From: a virus
Strand: one strand, 5' to 3'
DNA length: 25,048 nucleotides
IMG/VR virus record: IMGVR_UViG_3300025085_000176
Location: 1-25,048 of that record
A program made the position numbers and the translations under genes. The notes beneath the pieces are model-generated. The model was not told the DNA's origin and ran no database searches. It saw only the letters and a list, made by a program, of their open reading frames with translations. Below, piece after piece: positions 1 to 6,961 of the stretch. Numbering within the stretch: position 1 is the stretch's first letter; every line of letters starts with the position of its first letter.

Positions 1-568
1 AGGAGATGGTAACTGTATCTTGTTTGTACTGCCTAGACATTCCTATTCCAAGGTATCTAGCTCCAGCACCTCCACTCTTTACGTTACTTTCGTATGATAT
101 CACGCCACCTTGCATTATTAAACCCGCGAACATAAGTGGTTGTAATTTGGTATCTTTTTTAAACTCTTGCCTGGTACTTCTTATGATTTGTCTTTCTTTA
201 GTTACATGGTCTAAACCTACACGCTCTACCACTTCAAAAAAACCATCATTATTGCTACCAGCATGTTTCAACGCTCTTATTAAATAAGCATCTGGGGCTT
301 GTGTTACAGCAGAACTAAAAGTTGCGTACGTACTATTACTTCTACGTTGACCAGTTTGGTCTGTGAACGAACCAGCATAAATTGCTACTACTGGTTTTGT
401 TTTGTTGTTTGTTTTTATGTTAGCAAGTTCTGGAACTAATAATGATCCTATCTCTGGCTTTTCTATTTTTTGTAGTGGTGGTAGATTGTTTTCTAACGGA
501 TCTATTATTATCGCGCAACTAGAAAGTAAAGTTGCCAACAGGTAAAGATATAGTCGTTGTATCACCAT
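1..568 (-). CDS. csgG: CsgG-like curli secretion pore lipoprotein (3' end beyond window)
   Basis: Reading the minus strand from the ATG at 568 gives 189 residues that stay open to the left edge. Residues 1-18 form a lipoprotein signal with lipobox LSSC (Cys18). The body matches CsgG along its length: QTGQ near 71-74, FSSAV near 84-88, ERQIIR near 125-130, and the family's most diagnostic stretch ISYESNVKSGGAGARYLGIG at 157-176. E. coli CsgG is a 277-aa lipoprotein that forms a nonameric outer-membrane channel for curli subunits, so about two thirds is visible here. The start overlaps the end of csgF by 50 nt with no clear ribosome site, which suggests translational coupling. The constriction loop (residues 74-87) differs from E. 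coli: Phe56 (mature E. coli numbering) is kept, but Tyr51 and Asn55 appear to be Ser and Thr and the loop is one residue longer. What it exports in a phage is unknown; no csgA/B-like repeat protein is visible. Confidence 0.92.
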   Translation of the reverse strand, partial: MVIQRLYLYLLATLLSSCAIIIDPLENNLPPLQKIEKPEIGSLLVPELANIKTNNKTKPVVAIYAGSFTDQTGQRRSNSTYATFSSAVTQAPDAYLIRALKHAGSNNDGFFEVVERVGLDHVTKERQIIRSTRQEFKKDTKLQPLMFAGLIMQGGVISYESNVKSGGAGARYLGIGMSRQYKQDTVTIS

Positions 569-956
569 TAGAATCCGTTATTGTTAAAGTTATTATACCG
601 TCAACAACATTATACTCTATAGTGTTACCTTCTAACTCTAAAATACCACTGGTGCTTGCAGTTTCACCAAATAAGTTTTCTACTAGCTGTCTTGATAGCT
701 GTGCATAGATTCTGCTTTCCAAGTTTCTAATAAACCTAGCTAGTGTAGTATTTTCTTTATCTCTTTCTATCTCGTCTTGTAATGCTTTGATCTCTGCTTT
801 TAGAGTCATCTTTCTAGTGTGCATTTGGTTTTCTATAGTCAAATAGTGTGCAGATGTACCAATACCAGAGAATGACGGTGACTTAAATTTATGTACCATT
901 TCATCTGCTGATACAGATAAACATAATACCAATAAACTAATCTTTCCTTTTGTCAT
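519..956 (-). CDS. csgF: CsgF-like curli assembly factor
   Basis: This 145-aa protein has a Sec signal peptide of about 17 residues with a plausible cut after SVSA. The mature N-terminus contains KFKSPSFSG (23-31), which aligns with QFRNPNFGG of E. coli CsgF, the segment that inserts into the CsgG barrel and forms a second constriction. The C-terminal part (about 105-140: IEYNVVDGIITLTITDSNG, then TTTISLP) aligns with the CsgF ending [20 protein letters not shown]. Mature length is about 128 residues against 119 in E. coli. A charged, probably helical insert at 45-80 is the main difference. In curli systems CsgF caps CsgG at the cell surface. The start overlaps the upstream membrane-protein gene by 20 nt and the 3' end overlaps csgG by 50 nt. 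The ribosome site is weak (AAAGAA), again suggesting coupling. Confidence 0.88.
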   Translation of the reverse strand: MTKGKISLLVLCLSVSADEMVHKFKSPSFSGIGTSAHYLTIENQMHTRKMTLKAEIKALQDEIERDKENTTLARFIRNLESRIYAQLSRQLVENLFGETASTSGILELEGNTIEYNVVDGIITLTITDSNGDTTTISLPVGNFTF

Positions 957-1287
957 TTCTTTTTGCTTTACCTATTTTGTTAGTGTCTATTAATTGTGGT
1001 ACACCTAACATGGTTTTAATCATTGTGTCTTGTCTGATAATCTCGTTATCTAACGACCTGACTCTATCTATCAATGCTACAAGAATACCATGTTGTGTGT
1101 CTAGTTTTGTTCCTAGTCTATCTTCCATAGCTGTGAGTGATGTATTAACCTTATCATCTACGGTATCTAATTTAGTTTCCATACCATCTATAATTCTGTT
1201 AATCAGTTTCCATACGAACATACCTAAACCTATAGCCGCAGCTACAGGAAAACCTAACTCGGTTATTAAGGTAACAATGTCGTTCAT
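937..1287 (-). CDS. One-TM coiled-coil membrane protein, holin-like
   Basis: This 116-aa protein has a single hydrophobic segment at about 10-30 (ITELGFPVAAAIGLGMFVWK). A heptad-patterned coiled coil follows at roughly 33-95, and the tail is basic (KIGKAKRNDKRKD). This layout matches small holin or holin-like phage proteins (BhlA/XhlA type), which sit in the inner membrane with the coil in the cytoplasm. The gene lies directly upstream of csgF, overlapping it by 20 nt, so the two are probably translated together. No endolysin or spanin is visible in the window, so a lysis role is inferred from shape and position only. It could equally be an inner-membrane partner of the CsgG/CsgF pair. Confidence 0.75.
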   Translation of the reverse strand: MNDIVTLITELGFPVAAAIGLGMFVWKLINRIIDGMETKLDTVDDKVNTSLTAMEDRLGTKLDTQHGILVALIDRVRSLDNEIIRQDTMIKTMLGVPQLIDTNKIGKAKRNDKRKD

Positions 1288-1367
1288 TTAGATTTTGTTA
1301 ATCTGTCTTCTGTTTTTTGGAATGACCGTTCTAAAAATTTGTCTATAAGATAACTTATAAACTTCAC
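1284..1367 (-). CDS. 27-aa small ORF joining its neighbours by stop/start overlaps
   Basis: A GTG-initiated ORF encodes MKFISYLIDKFLERSFQKTE followed by DRLTKSK. Its GTG overlaps the TGA of the upstream 48-aa gene (GTGA), and its TGA overlaps the ATG of the membrane-protein gene (ATGA). The peptide looks amphipathic, with a basic C-terminus. The two exact 4-nt overlaps fill an otherwise empty gap and match the genome's packing style, which is the main reason to call it. There is no convincing ribosome site and I recognise no family. It may act only as a coupling leader for the membrane protein. Confidence 0.5.
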   Translation of the reverse strand: MKFISYLIDKFLERSFQKTEDRLTKSK

Positions 1368-1510
1368 TTCTTTTTAGCTGTTCTTTTTGCTTTCTTAAAA
1401 GCACTAGCTTTAGGTGCGCCTTTAGTTCCAGGCTTTCTCATTTTCTCATTAGAACCAGCTTTGATTCTTTTTCTTTTTGCATGTATGTTTGCGTATAGTC
1501 CTTTTGGCAT
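1364..1510 (-). CDS. Conserved small basic marine-phage protein (48 aa)
   Basis: The protein begins MPKGLYANIHAKRKRIKAGS and is very rich in Lys/Arg, with the ending AKRTAKKK. A good Shine-Dalgarno site (AAGGAGATAAGT) precedes the ATG at 1510. From memory, near-identical short proteins recur in T7-like and P22-like marine phages close to structural genes, without a known function. The charge suggests nucleic-acid binding or packaging inside the particle, but this is inference. Confidence 0.8.
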   Translation of the reverse strand: MPKGLYANIHAKRKRIKAGSNEKMRKPGTKGAPKASAFKKAKRTAKKK

Positions 1511-1520
1511 ACTTATCTCC

Positions 1521-1793
1521 TTACCATTTTACTTTGTTAGCCCAGTAAGCTGCTGACAACTTACCCTTTGCGATATTCTTAGCGTGTCTCGCTTTAAATG
1601 ATTTTCTTCTAGCTTTGCCCTTGGCAGTCATAGGGTTTTTACCAGCGCCACTAACACCTTGTTGACCAAAGCGAATTAATTTAATCCTGTCTCCTGACTT
1701 TGCTAGAACAGCGTGTGACTTTGTTTTATGGCCAGGTGTACGTTTAGGTTTGTTATAACCCGCGAATTTTTCGCCTCTATATGTTAATGCCAT
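1521..1793 (-). CDS. Conserved basic marine-phage protein, DUF6321-like
   Basis: This 90-aa, strongly basic protein has HKTKSHAVLAK, IKLIRFGQQGVSGAG, and a C-terminal block KARHAKNIAKGK then AAYWANKVKW. These segments match a small conserved family that I recall as DUF6321, common in marine phages. No function is established. The gene is in the minus-strand late unit, 10 nt upstream of the 48-aa basic protein, and is divergent from the 74-aa gene starting at 1815 with only 21 nt between the two starts. The family name is from memory; the conserved nature of the sequence is the safer statement. Confidence 0.8.
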   Translation of the reverse strand: MALTYRGEKFAGYNKPKRTPGHKTKSHAVLAKSGDRIKLIRFGQQGVSGAGKNPMTAKGKARRKSFKARHAKNIAKGKLSAAYWANKVKW

Positions 1794-1802
1794 AACTTAT
1801 TG

Positions 1803-1808
1803 TATAAT
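1803..1808 (+). promoter_or_regulatory. TATAAT -10 box placed for a leaderless start
   Basis: A consensus TATAAT lies 6 nt before the ATG at 1815, so transcription would begin at or next to the A of the start codon. There is no Shine-Dalgarno site before that ATG, which fits a leaderless transcript. The -35 region is weak (TGTTAA near 1782, with a short spacer). Confidence 0.4.
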
Positions 1809-1814
1809 AATCGG

Positions 1815-2039
1815 ATGGAGAACAAAACATTTTATTTTGAATGGGAGAACAGCCCAGCGGTTTTAATGCCTACAGGCAGAAAAACTTACTTTGGTTATTT
1901 TATAAAAGATAACAACTGGGAAACCGCTAACGCCTTACAAATTGGAGATTTCTTTGATGATGGGGAAATATTAAACAAAGGAGAGTTTGATAAAAGATTT
2001 GGTGGTATAGGCAAAAAACTTCCTAAATTACCAACTTAA
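1815..2039 (+). CDS. Counter-oriented 74-aa protein of unknown function
   Basis: This is the only plus-strand gene in the left minus-strand unit. It fills the gap between two minus-strand genes exactly: its stop ends at 2039 and the stop of the RelA/SpoT-like gene begins at 2040. The protein (MENKTFYFEWENSPAVLMPT and onward) is aromatic-rich, has a near-neutral charge balance, and shows no signal peptide or TM segment. I recognise no family. ATG 1815 is preferred; a TTG at 1800 would add five residues. A gene with its own promoter placed against the direction of a late operon resembles a phage moron. Its convergence with the RelA/SpoT-like gene also allows a regulatory or immunity role, but nothing in the sequence proves it. 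Confidence 0.6.
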   Translation: MENKTFYFEWENSPAVLMPTGRKTYFGYFIKDNNWETANALQIGDFFDDGEILNKGEFDKRFGGIGKKLPKLPT

Positions 2040-3023
2040 TTATTTTATGGTAACAATTCTTTTTTTAAAAGATGGATCTATCTTTTTACGAGCTTCATCG
2101 TATATTTTTCTTTGTATATTAAATAGCTCTGTTTCTTTTTTAATTAAATCTTCTGAAACCTCTTTGCCTTGAGATAGGGCTTTTTCCCTTAAAGATCTTT
2201 GTATTGTGTAATATTTATGAGTTTTATCAGCAGCCTCCGCCATTGGTTTTGATATGAGTTGAACCTCTGCTATAACTGAGTCACCAGCATCGTCAACGTA
2301 TTTAATTTTTACGCCCCTGGATTGAAATCCAGTGTTTTTGATAAGTTTTTCGCCCTCGTCTATAACATCATATTTTTTATTTAATTGTGCAACGACTTTG
2401 TCTGAGTCAGCAGGCTTATTAACATAGATCCTGGTTCTTATTCCATCTGTTATCTTTTGTACGTTTCCCTGTTTTCTTAAAGCTTTGTCCTGGATGCTTT
2501 CCAAAGACTTAACCTCAACATCAATGGTTTTACCACCGGACATTTTAAATTTAGGTGCTTTTTCTAATCCAAGGTTGTCAGCTATAGACTTAACTTCTGC
2601 CTGAAACCCTGGGTTTAATTTAGTGCTTGTGTTGTATAAATCTTCTGGGCTTTTTATTGCAGCCTGGGTGGATGTTATAAAATCTATCTCCTGGCTTTTA
2701 GGAATATCTGGAGTGTATAAGTATTGTTTTTTACCTGGAACAGATTTTAGTAAACCAGAGCCAACTGTTGCTGCTGCTTTGGCTGGAGCGCCTAAAATGC
2801 CAAGCGCTTCTATCGGGGTATCTGGAACAATAAAATCTTTCATGCCTCTACCTAATTTTTGTAAGTTGGCTATGACTGGATCTGGAGAATATTGTTGTCT
2901 TTTTATCTTTTCAAGATCCATTGGGGATAATGGAGCTGCAATACCTGTACGATTTGGTGGGCTTAGTGGCTTGGAATAAGGAGTGGTTACTCCTGCCTGC
3001 AAAATTTGATTCAACTTATCCAT
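2040..3023 (-). CDS. RelA/SpoT-fold nucleotidyltransferase-like protein, probable virion-associated effector
   Basis: This 327-aa protein has two parts. Residues 1-110 are Pro/Ala/Gly-rich and low in structure, like the N-terminal arms of other phage virion proteins. Residues about 165-275 follow the RelA/SpoT synthetase pattern: VKSLESIQDK (171-180, like the K/RxKxxxSxxxK block); ITDGIRTRI (191-199, like FDVRAVRI of RelA, metal-binding Asp at D193); TGFQSRG (231-237, in place of NGYQSIH); and AEVQL (252-256, like VEIQI, catalytic Glu at E253). Asp, Glu and an aromatic at the G-loop position are kept, but the His of GYxSxH and the Arg of EIQIRT are missing. There is no hydrolase domain. The gene is downstream of portal after two tiny genes, the place where MuF-type toxins sit in other phages. 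It may make (p)ppGpp-like nucleotides or modify tRNA like toxSAS enzymes, or it may be inactive. Confidence 0.65.
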   Translation of the reverse strand: MDKLNQILQAGVTTPYSKPLSPPNRTGIAAPLSPMDLEKIKRQQYSPDPVIANLQKLGRGMKDFIVPDTPIEALGILGAPAKAAATVGSGLLKSVPGKKQYLYTPDIPKSQEIDFITSTQAAIKSPEDLYNTSTKLNPGFQAEVKSIADNLGLEKAPKFKMSGGKTIDVEVKSLESIQDKALRKQGNVQKITDGIRTRIYVNKPADSDKVVAQLNKKYDVIDEGEKLIKNTGFQSRGVKIKYVDDAGDSVIAEVQLISKPMAEAADKTHKYYTIQRSLREKALSQGKEVSEDLIKKETELFNIQRKIYDEARKKIDPSFKKRIVTIK

Positions 3024-3121
3024 TACTTTTTCTTTCTAGGTCTGCCTCTTTTTTTAATTACAGGAGCTGGCTTCATTAGATTGTCTAGCCAAGTCCAAAA
3101 TTTATTAAAATATTTTTTCAT
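3023..3121 (-). CDS. 32-aa protein with AT-hook-like tail
   Basis: The sequence runs MKKYFNKFWTWLDNLMKPAP then VIKKRGRPRKKK. The C-terminal KRGRPRK is an AT-hook core (GRP flanked by basic residues), which binds the minor groove of AT-rich DNA. The N-terminal half is an aromatic amphipathic stretch. The start shares TAATG with the upstream gene's stop, and the stop shares TAATG with the start of the RelA/SpoT-like gene. I have seen similar short AT-hook proteins near structural genes of marine phages, but the role is unknown. Confidence 0.65.
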   Translation of the reverse strand: MKKYFNKFWTWLDNLMKPAPVIKKRGRPRKKK

Positions 3122-3333
3122 TAGTGTATCGTCCTTTCTTCATAATATATTATTTCAGAATCTTCTGTCACTTCACCACCAGACATTAAAGACATTATCT
3201 GCATAGCGTGATTTCTATTTCTTGCTTTAATTTCTTTACCAACATAAACCATATCGTCAACAATCACTTCAATATCAAATATTTTGTGGTGGGACATTGC
3301 CTGTAAATAATCCTTGAGCTTGAGCTTTTGCAT
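3121..3333 (-). CDS. Small unknown protein after portal (70 aa)
   Basis: The protein continues MSHHKIFDIEVIVDDMVYVG (13-32), then KARNRNHAMQIMS and an acidic end. It looks like a compact alpha/beta fold without a motif I can name. With the start at 3333 (AAGGA about 10 nt upstream) the gene overlaps the portal 3' end by 59 nt. The internal ATG at 3297 would cut the overlap to 23 nt but has a more distant ribosome site. The short beta-rich sequence and the place after portal suggest a minor head or regulatory role, which is a guess. Confidence 0.65.
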   Translation of the reverse strand: MQKLKLKDYLQAMSHHKIFDIEVIVDDMVYVGKEIKARNRNHAMQIMSLMSGGEVTEDSEIIYYEERTIH

Positions 3334-5425
3334 TTTGTCTTATTCCTTCTCTGTCTCTTTCCATTATTGCATTGATCTCTGCGACATTAACCTGTGCGCC
3401 GTACTTAGCTTGCATCTCTACAACCTTAACTTTAAGCTGTGCTTCTTCTATGTCTCTTTGTCTGTCATCGTCCATGATAATCTTCATTCTGTCTGTTTCA
3501 GCGTCGATCATTGCCTTCTGTGCGCTAACTTGTGCCTTCATTGCTTCGGCCTGTGCAAGCATTTCAGCTGCATCTGGCTTCTGTTCTTCTGGTTGTTGCG
3601 GTGGCATTGGTGGAACTTCTGGATTTATGAAGGATGATGAGTCTTTAAACCCAGCCATTTCTATCATTTTGGTCAATGTATTAGCGTATTGTTGCATTGA
3701 TACCAATGGATTCTGTGGTCCTAGCAATTGCATGATTTGTTCTTGTTTTTGCGCTACATTTTGTAGAACTGAGAACTTTTCTTGATCTGAAGACTTAGAT
3801 ATCGCTACATTTACAATAATATCTTTGTCATTATCCCAGTATCTTGGATCTACTGGTACGAATTTGTTGTTTAATCTATACACATCTTGCGCGTTTTGGT
3901 GCTTGATAACCAAGTTATTAACCGTTTTGAAGATATCTTTGAGGCCACCTTCTGCAAAATGTCTGCATATCAGCTCTACTCTTCCTTGTGCGCCACTCAT
4001 AGTAGCCGAAACAGCTTGCGAGGTGCTAGATTGTAGAGCGTCTGCGTTGAGGCCAGCTGATGCTTTAGATACGCCAGTTCTATTTTCTTTGGCTTCGTCT
4101 AAATATCCTAATACTGGGAACGCTTCTTTACCCACAAACGGCACGGCAAATGGTTGTACCATTCCTGGCGCACGCATCCTAATAGGTTGCCCTATGTCGG
4201 TGTTTAATACATCATCAATATTAACTTGTCCTTCAACAATACCCATGCGTGGGAAGATTGAATGACCTAGTGAGTCTAAAGTGTCACGCATAATTTGTGA
4301 CTTAGCAGCTTGTATAGGTTTTAGATAATCAGCTGGACATGAACCTATAGCTGTGTGCGGTTCTGGATCAGGACAGAACATACATATTGGTAGTTCATCC
4401 CATGGTTCTACATTTACAACATGTAAGCCGTTGCCGATACTACAAACTCTAACGCGTTCGTCTATACCGTCACCATCAAAATCATAGAACAAGTAATGCT
4501 CTACATATAAAACATCTTTTCCGCCAGCATCGTTTCTGTCTGGGTATACCATGTTATCAAATGGGTTTCTTGCTTCTATCTCTTCAAAAGCCTCTGGATC
4601 TACCGCGCTTCCGCCGTAGCCAGCATGTTGTTCTACTTCCTCTTGGTCGTAGCCCATTGCCACCAAATCAGAAACCGACTTAATCATTCTGTGTGCAACG
4701 TAAGATGCTGATTCAAGATCGCGTGCGTGTCTTGATATTAATACTTCCTCTGGTGGTATCGCTTCAATACACACTTGGTTTTTTTGCTTGAGTCTTCTAA
4801 TAGTAAGATCATAGCTTGTTGGTATTTCTTGGGTTATCTCCTCGCCACTAACAGGATCAAGGGTAGTAATACTTTCGGTAACAGAAGACTCTTCTACAAT
4901 TTCTACATCTTTGTCTATGATAAGCGCTTGGTAGGATTGTGGATCTAAACCTGTGTATTCGTGCGTGGTAGCTTTGACTGTATCATCCCAAAACACTTTG
5001 ACAAAACCAGTCTTTCTAACGAGCGCATCTTTAAACGCATCGTATAAAACTTGGAAACCATTATTTTTTTGTTGGATAATATAATTAATATAATCGGTTT
5101 GCTGTTCAGCAAGTTGGATATCCTCTGGACCTTTAGGTACAAATTCTACAACTTTCTTAGTACCAAAGAATGTACGCATGATAGACGGCAACATAAACAA
5201 TATGCTTTCTCTAACATCAGTAGATATAAACTCTGACTGTAGCGAGCTAGTTCCTTCTGGCTCGTTGCCTAAATAATATTCTGTTGACTCGGCTCTGTCC
5301 GAACCGACCTGGTGTATGAAATCACTAGCGTCATCCATTTCGGATTTAATAACGCCGACAAGATTTTCCATGTTGGTTTCTTCTGACACCTTTACGGACA
5401 TTTCTTCTTTGTATTGTTTTGCCAT
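3275..5425 (-). CDS. Portal protein, P22-like family
   Basis: This 716-aa protein follows TerL by 3 nt. Portal features include an N-terminal helical part with DVRESILFMLPSIMRTFFG (about 70-88), the long central alpha/beta region with RNPFDNMVYPDRND and FYDFDGDGIDERVRVC, and FCPDPEPHTAIGSCPADYL followed by a long helical stem region. The C-terminus has a Pro/Gln stretch (PPMPPQQPEEQ) and then a coiled coil rich in Ala, Glu and Lys. P22 portal is 725 aa, so the size fits the P22/BPP-1-like portals of podoviruses. Portals form the dodecameric ring through which TerL pumps DNA and to which the tail attaches. The TerS-TerL-portal order supports the call. Confidence 0.9.
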   Translation of the reverse strand: MAKQYKEEMSVKVSEETNMENLVGVIKSEMDDASDFIHQVGSDRAESTEYYLGNEPEGTSSLQSEFISTDVRESILFMLPSIMRTFFGTKKVVEFVPKGPEDIQLAEQQTDYINYIIQQKNNGFQVLYDAFKDALVRKTGFVKVFWDDTVKATTHEYTGLDPQSYQALIIDKDVEIVEESSVTESITTLDPVSGEEITQEIPTSYDLTIRRLKQKNQVCIEAIPPEEVLISRHARDLESASYVAHRMIKSVSDLVAMGYDQEEVEQHAGYGGSAVDPEAFEEIEARNPFDNMVYPDRNDAGGKDVLYVEHYLFYDFDGDGIDERVRVCSIGNGLHVVNVEPWDELPICMFCPDPEPHTAIGSCPADYLKPIQAAKSQIMRDTLDSLGHSIFPRMGIVEGQVNIDDVLNTDIGQPIRMRAPGMVQPFAVPFVGKEAFPVLGYLDEAKENRTGVSKASAGLNADALQSSTSQAVSATMSGAQGRVELICRHFAEGGLKDIFKTVNNLVIKHQNAQDVYRLNNKFVPVDPRYWDNDKDIIVNVAISKSSDQEKFSVLQNVAQKQEQIMQLLGPQNPLVSMQQYANTLTKMIEMAGFKDSSSFINPEVPPMPPQQPEEQKPDAAEMLAQAEAMKAQVSAQKAMIDAETDRMKIIMDDDRQRDIEEAQLKVKVVEMQAKYGAQVNVAEINAIMERDREGIRQNAKAQAQGLFTGNVPPQNI

Positions 5426-5428
5426 AAA

Positions 5429-6961
5429 TTACCCTATTCTGATTATCCTAGATTTTAGTGGTTTCTTGAAATTATAACCTAAAAAGTTAACGCTTCCACC
5501 AAAACTTGCAGCGGAGGATGCCATGGTCAATGCAAGTGCATCTGCTTTGTCGGGTGATTTAATTCCACGCTTACGCATTTCATCTTTTGATTCTATTTTT
5601 ATTTTGCCAGTAGACGTATATTTATAAAGGGGTGCAGCAAGTTCTGCAACGAGTTCATCGTCTTGTGGTAGTCTGCAATCACGTTGCGTTAACCAGTCTT
5701 TGATCGCAAACCATAATTCCGCGCGTAGGTTTAAATAATTTTTTTTCGTGGCGGGTGCTTCTGCGACATTGACTCCGCGCACGGGCAAGTTCTGCTCGGC
5801 GAGTCTGTCGACCACGCCCGCGCCTAGTCCGATTACATCTACTAGTATTTCTTGCGGTTGCTCTATATTGGTGCATTCGTCGTACATATTTTTTATCACA
5901 CCGCATAACTGCATCAGATCCATAGACTTAAATGACTTAATACTCATTACATGGTTACCTTGTCTAATACATAGCGCGGAGTTATCACCGCCGAATCTTG
6001 CGACATCCAATCCCCATATAATCGGTGCGTTAGCTGTAAGTGATACATCCCTATCAATCGCAGCTTTAACTAAACTCATTGGTATTACGGTATCATCATC
6101 CGCAGATGGAAACTCACCCATCACCTCCACGCGCGCGACGGTGGAATCTTCGCCGTACTGCTCAATCATGCTTTGGAAAAGCTTTTGGTCTGTGCCTTCA
6201 ACCGTGCGTGAGTCTATTTGCACGTTCTTCCAGAAGGATTGTTTAGAGTTAAAGCTGTCGTAGAATGGCCCTGTGTTTCGGCGTGGGTTGGAAAAAGTAA
6301 ACCAGTATCTATTACGCGTTGGCTCGGAGAAGAATCCTTCTGATACAGAATAGATAGGAGCTGGGATACCAGATGCCTCGTCCATAATTAAGCAAACACC
6401 ATAAGAAGAGTGAATACCCGCGAACGCGTCTGGGTTTTCCTCGCTCCATAATTGTGCCTGGGCGTAGTAATAACCAGTATCTATTTTAAGATCGTTAATT
6501 AATGCCTCTTCAAACCAAGGTGCTGGTTTTATGGTTGTTGCTGTTTTATGAAACCAATGTGAATTTATTGATAGCGTTAGCCACTTACCTAACTCCGCCC
6601 AGGTTCTTGATCTAAGCTGTTGTTCGGTGTTAGCGGTAACAATAATGGTTGAACCAAGCCTGGTAGATAACATCCATAGAATGATCCATGCAACTAGTGC
6701 AGATTTACCAATACCACGACCAGAGGCTACAGCAAGTCTAAACATCTCTGGTAAGTCTAATACATTGTTACGCTCAATGTGTATTGCCATTTCTCGTAAA
6801 ATTTTTTCTTGCCACTTCCTTGGTCCTTTAAACTCTTCAAGGGGGGTGTCTTTCTGTCCCCATGGGAATACATACTTAACAAAGTTTACTGGGTTGTCTT
6901 TGATTGGTCCTGACCATAGTTCGGTCATCAACTCGCGCTCTTGTTTTATTCCATATTTCAT
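5429..6961 (-). CDS. terL: Terminase large subunit
   Basis: This 510-aa DNA-packaging motor has both expected domains. In the ATPase, Walker A is SGRGIGKS (80-87), Walker B plus the catalytic Glu is CLIMDEA (190-196), and the coupling motif is TFSNP (222-226). In the C-terminal RNase H-like nuclease, the metal-binding acids lie in GLDVARFGGD (D319), LVDV (D375) and SPDKADALAL (D471/D474). Length and motif spacing are normal, with nothing missing. It works with TerS and the portal ring to cut concatemeric DNA and fill the head. The gene is separated from terS by 142 nt containing a homopolymer tract. Confidence 0.95.
   Translation of the reverse strand: MKYGIKQERELMTELWSGPIKDNPVNFVKYVFPWGQKDTPLEEFKGPRKWQEKILREMAIHIERNNVLDLPEMFRLAVASGRGIGKSALVAWIILWMLSTRLGSTIIVTANTEQQLRSRTWAELGKWLTLSINSHWFHKTATTIKPAPWFEEALINDLKIDTGYYYAQAQLWSEENPDAFAGIHSSYGVCLIMDEASGIPAPIYSVSEGFFSEPTRNRYWFTFSNPRRNTGPFYDSFNSKQSFWKNVQIDSRTVEGTDQKLFQSMIEQYGEDSTVARVEVMGEFPSADDDTVIPMSLVKAAIDRDVSLTANAPIIWGLDVARFGGDNSALCIRQGNHVMSIKSFKSMDLMQLCGVIKNMYDECTNIEQPQEILVDVIGLGAGVVDRLAEQNLPVRGVNVAEAPATKKNYLNLRAELWFAIKDWLTQRDCRLPQDDELVAELAAPLYKYTSTGKIKIESKDEMRKRGIKSPDKADALALTMASSAASFGGSVNFLGYNFKKPLKSRIIRIG

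Noticed and set aside
6-287. Plus-strand 93-aa open frame at the left edge
   Set aside because: The minus strand here encodes CsgG with diagnostic motifs, and the plus frame is Cys/Leu/Ser-rich without a family match.
3372-3785. Plus-strand open frame (137 aa) rich in Ser, Cys and Ala opposite the portal C-terminus
   Set aside because: Its composition is the reverse complement of the portal's Gln/Ala/Glu coiled coil, and the portal reading is strong.
5748-6263. Plus-strand open frame (171 aa) opposite terL
   Set aside because: It runs across the TerL nuclease motifs, has no ribosome site and no recognisable domain.
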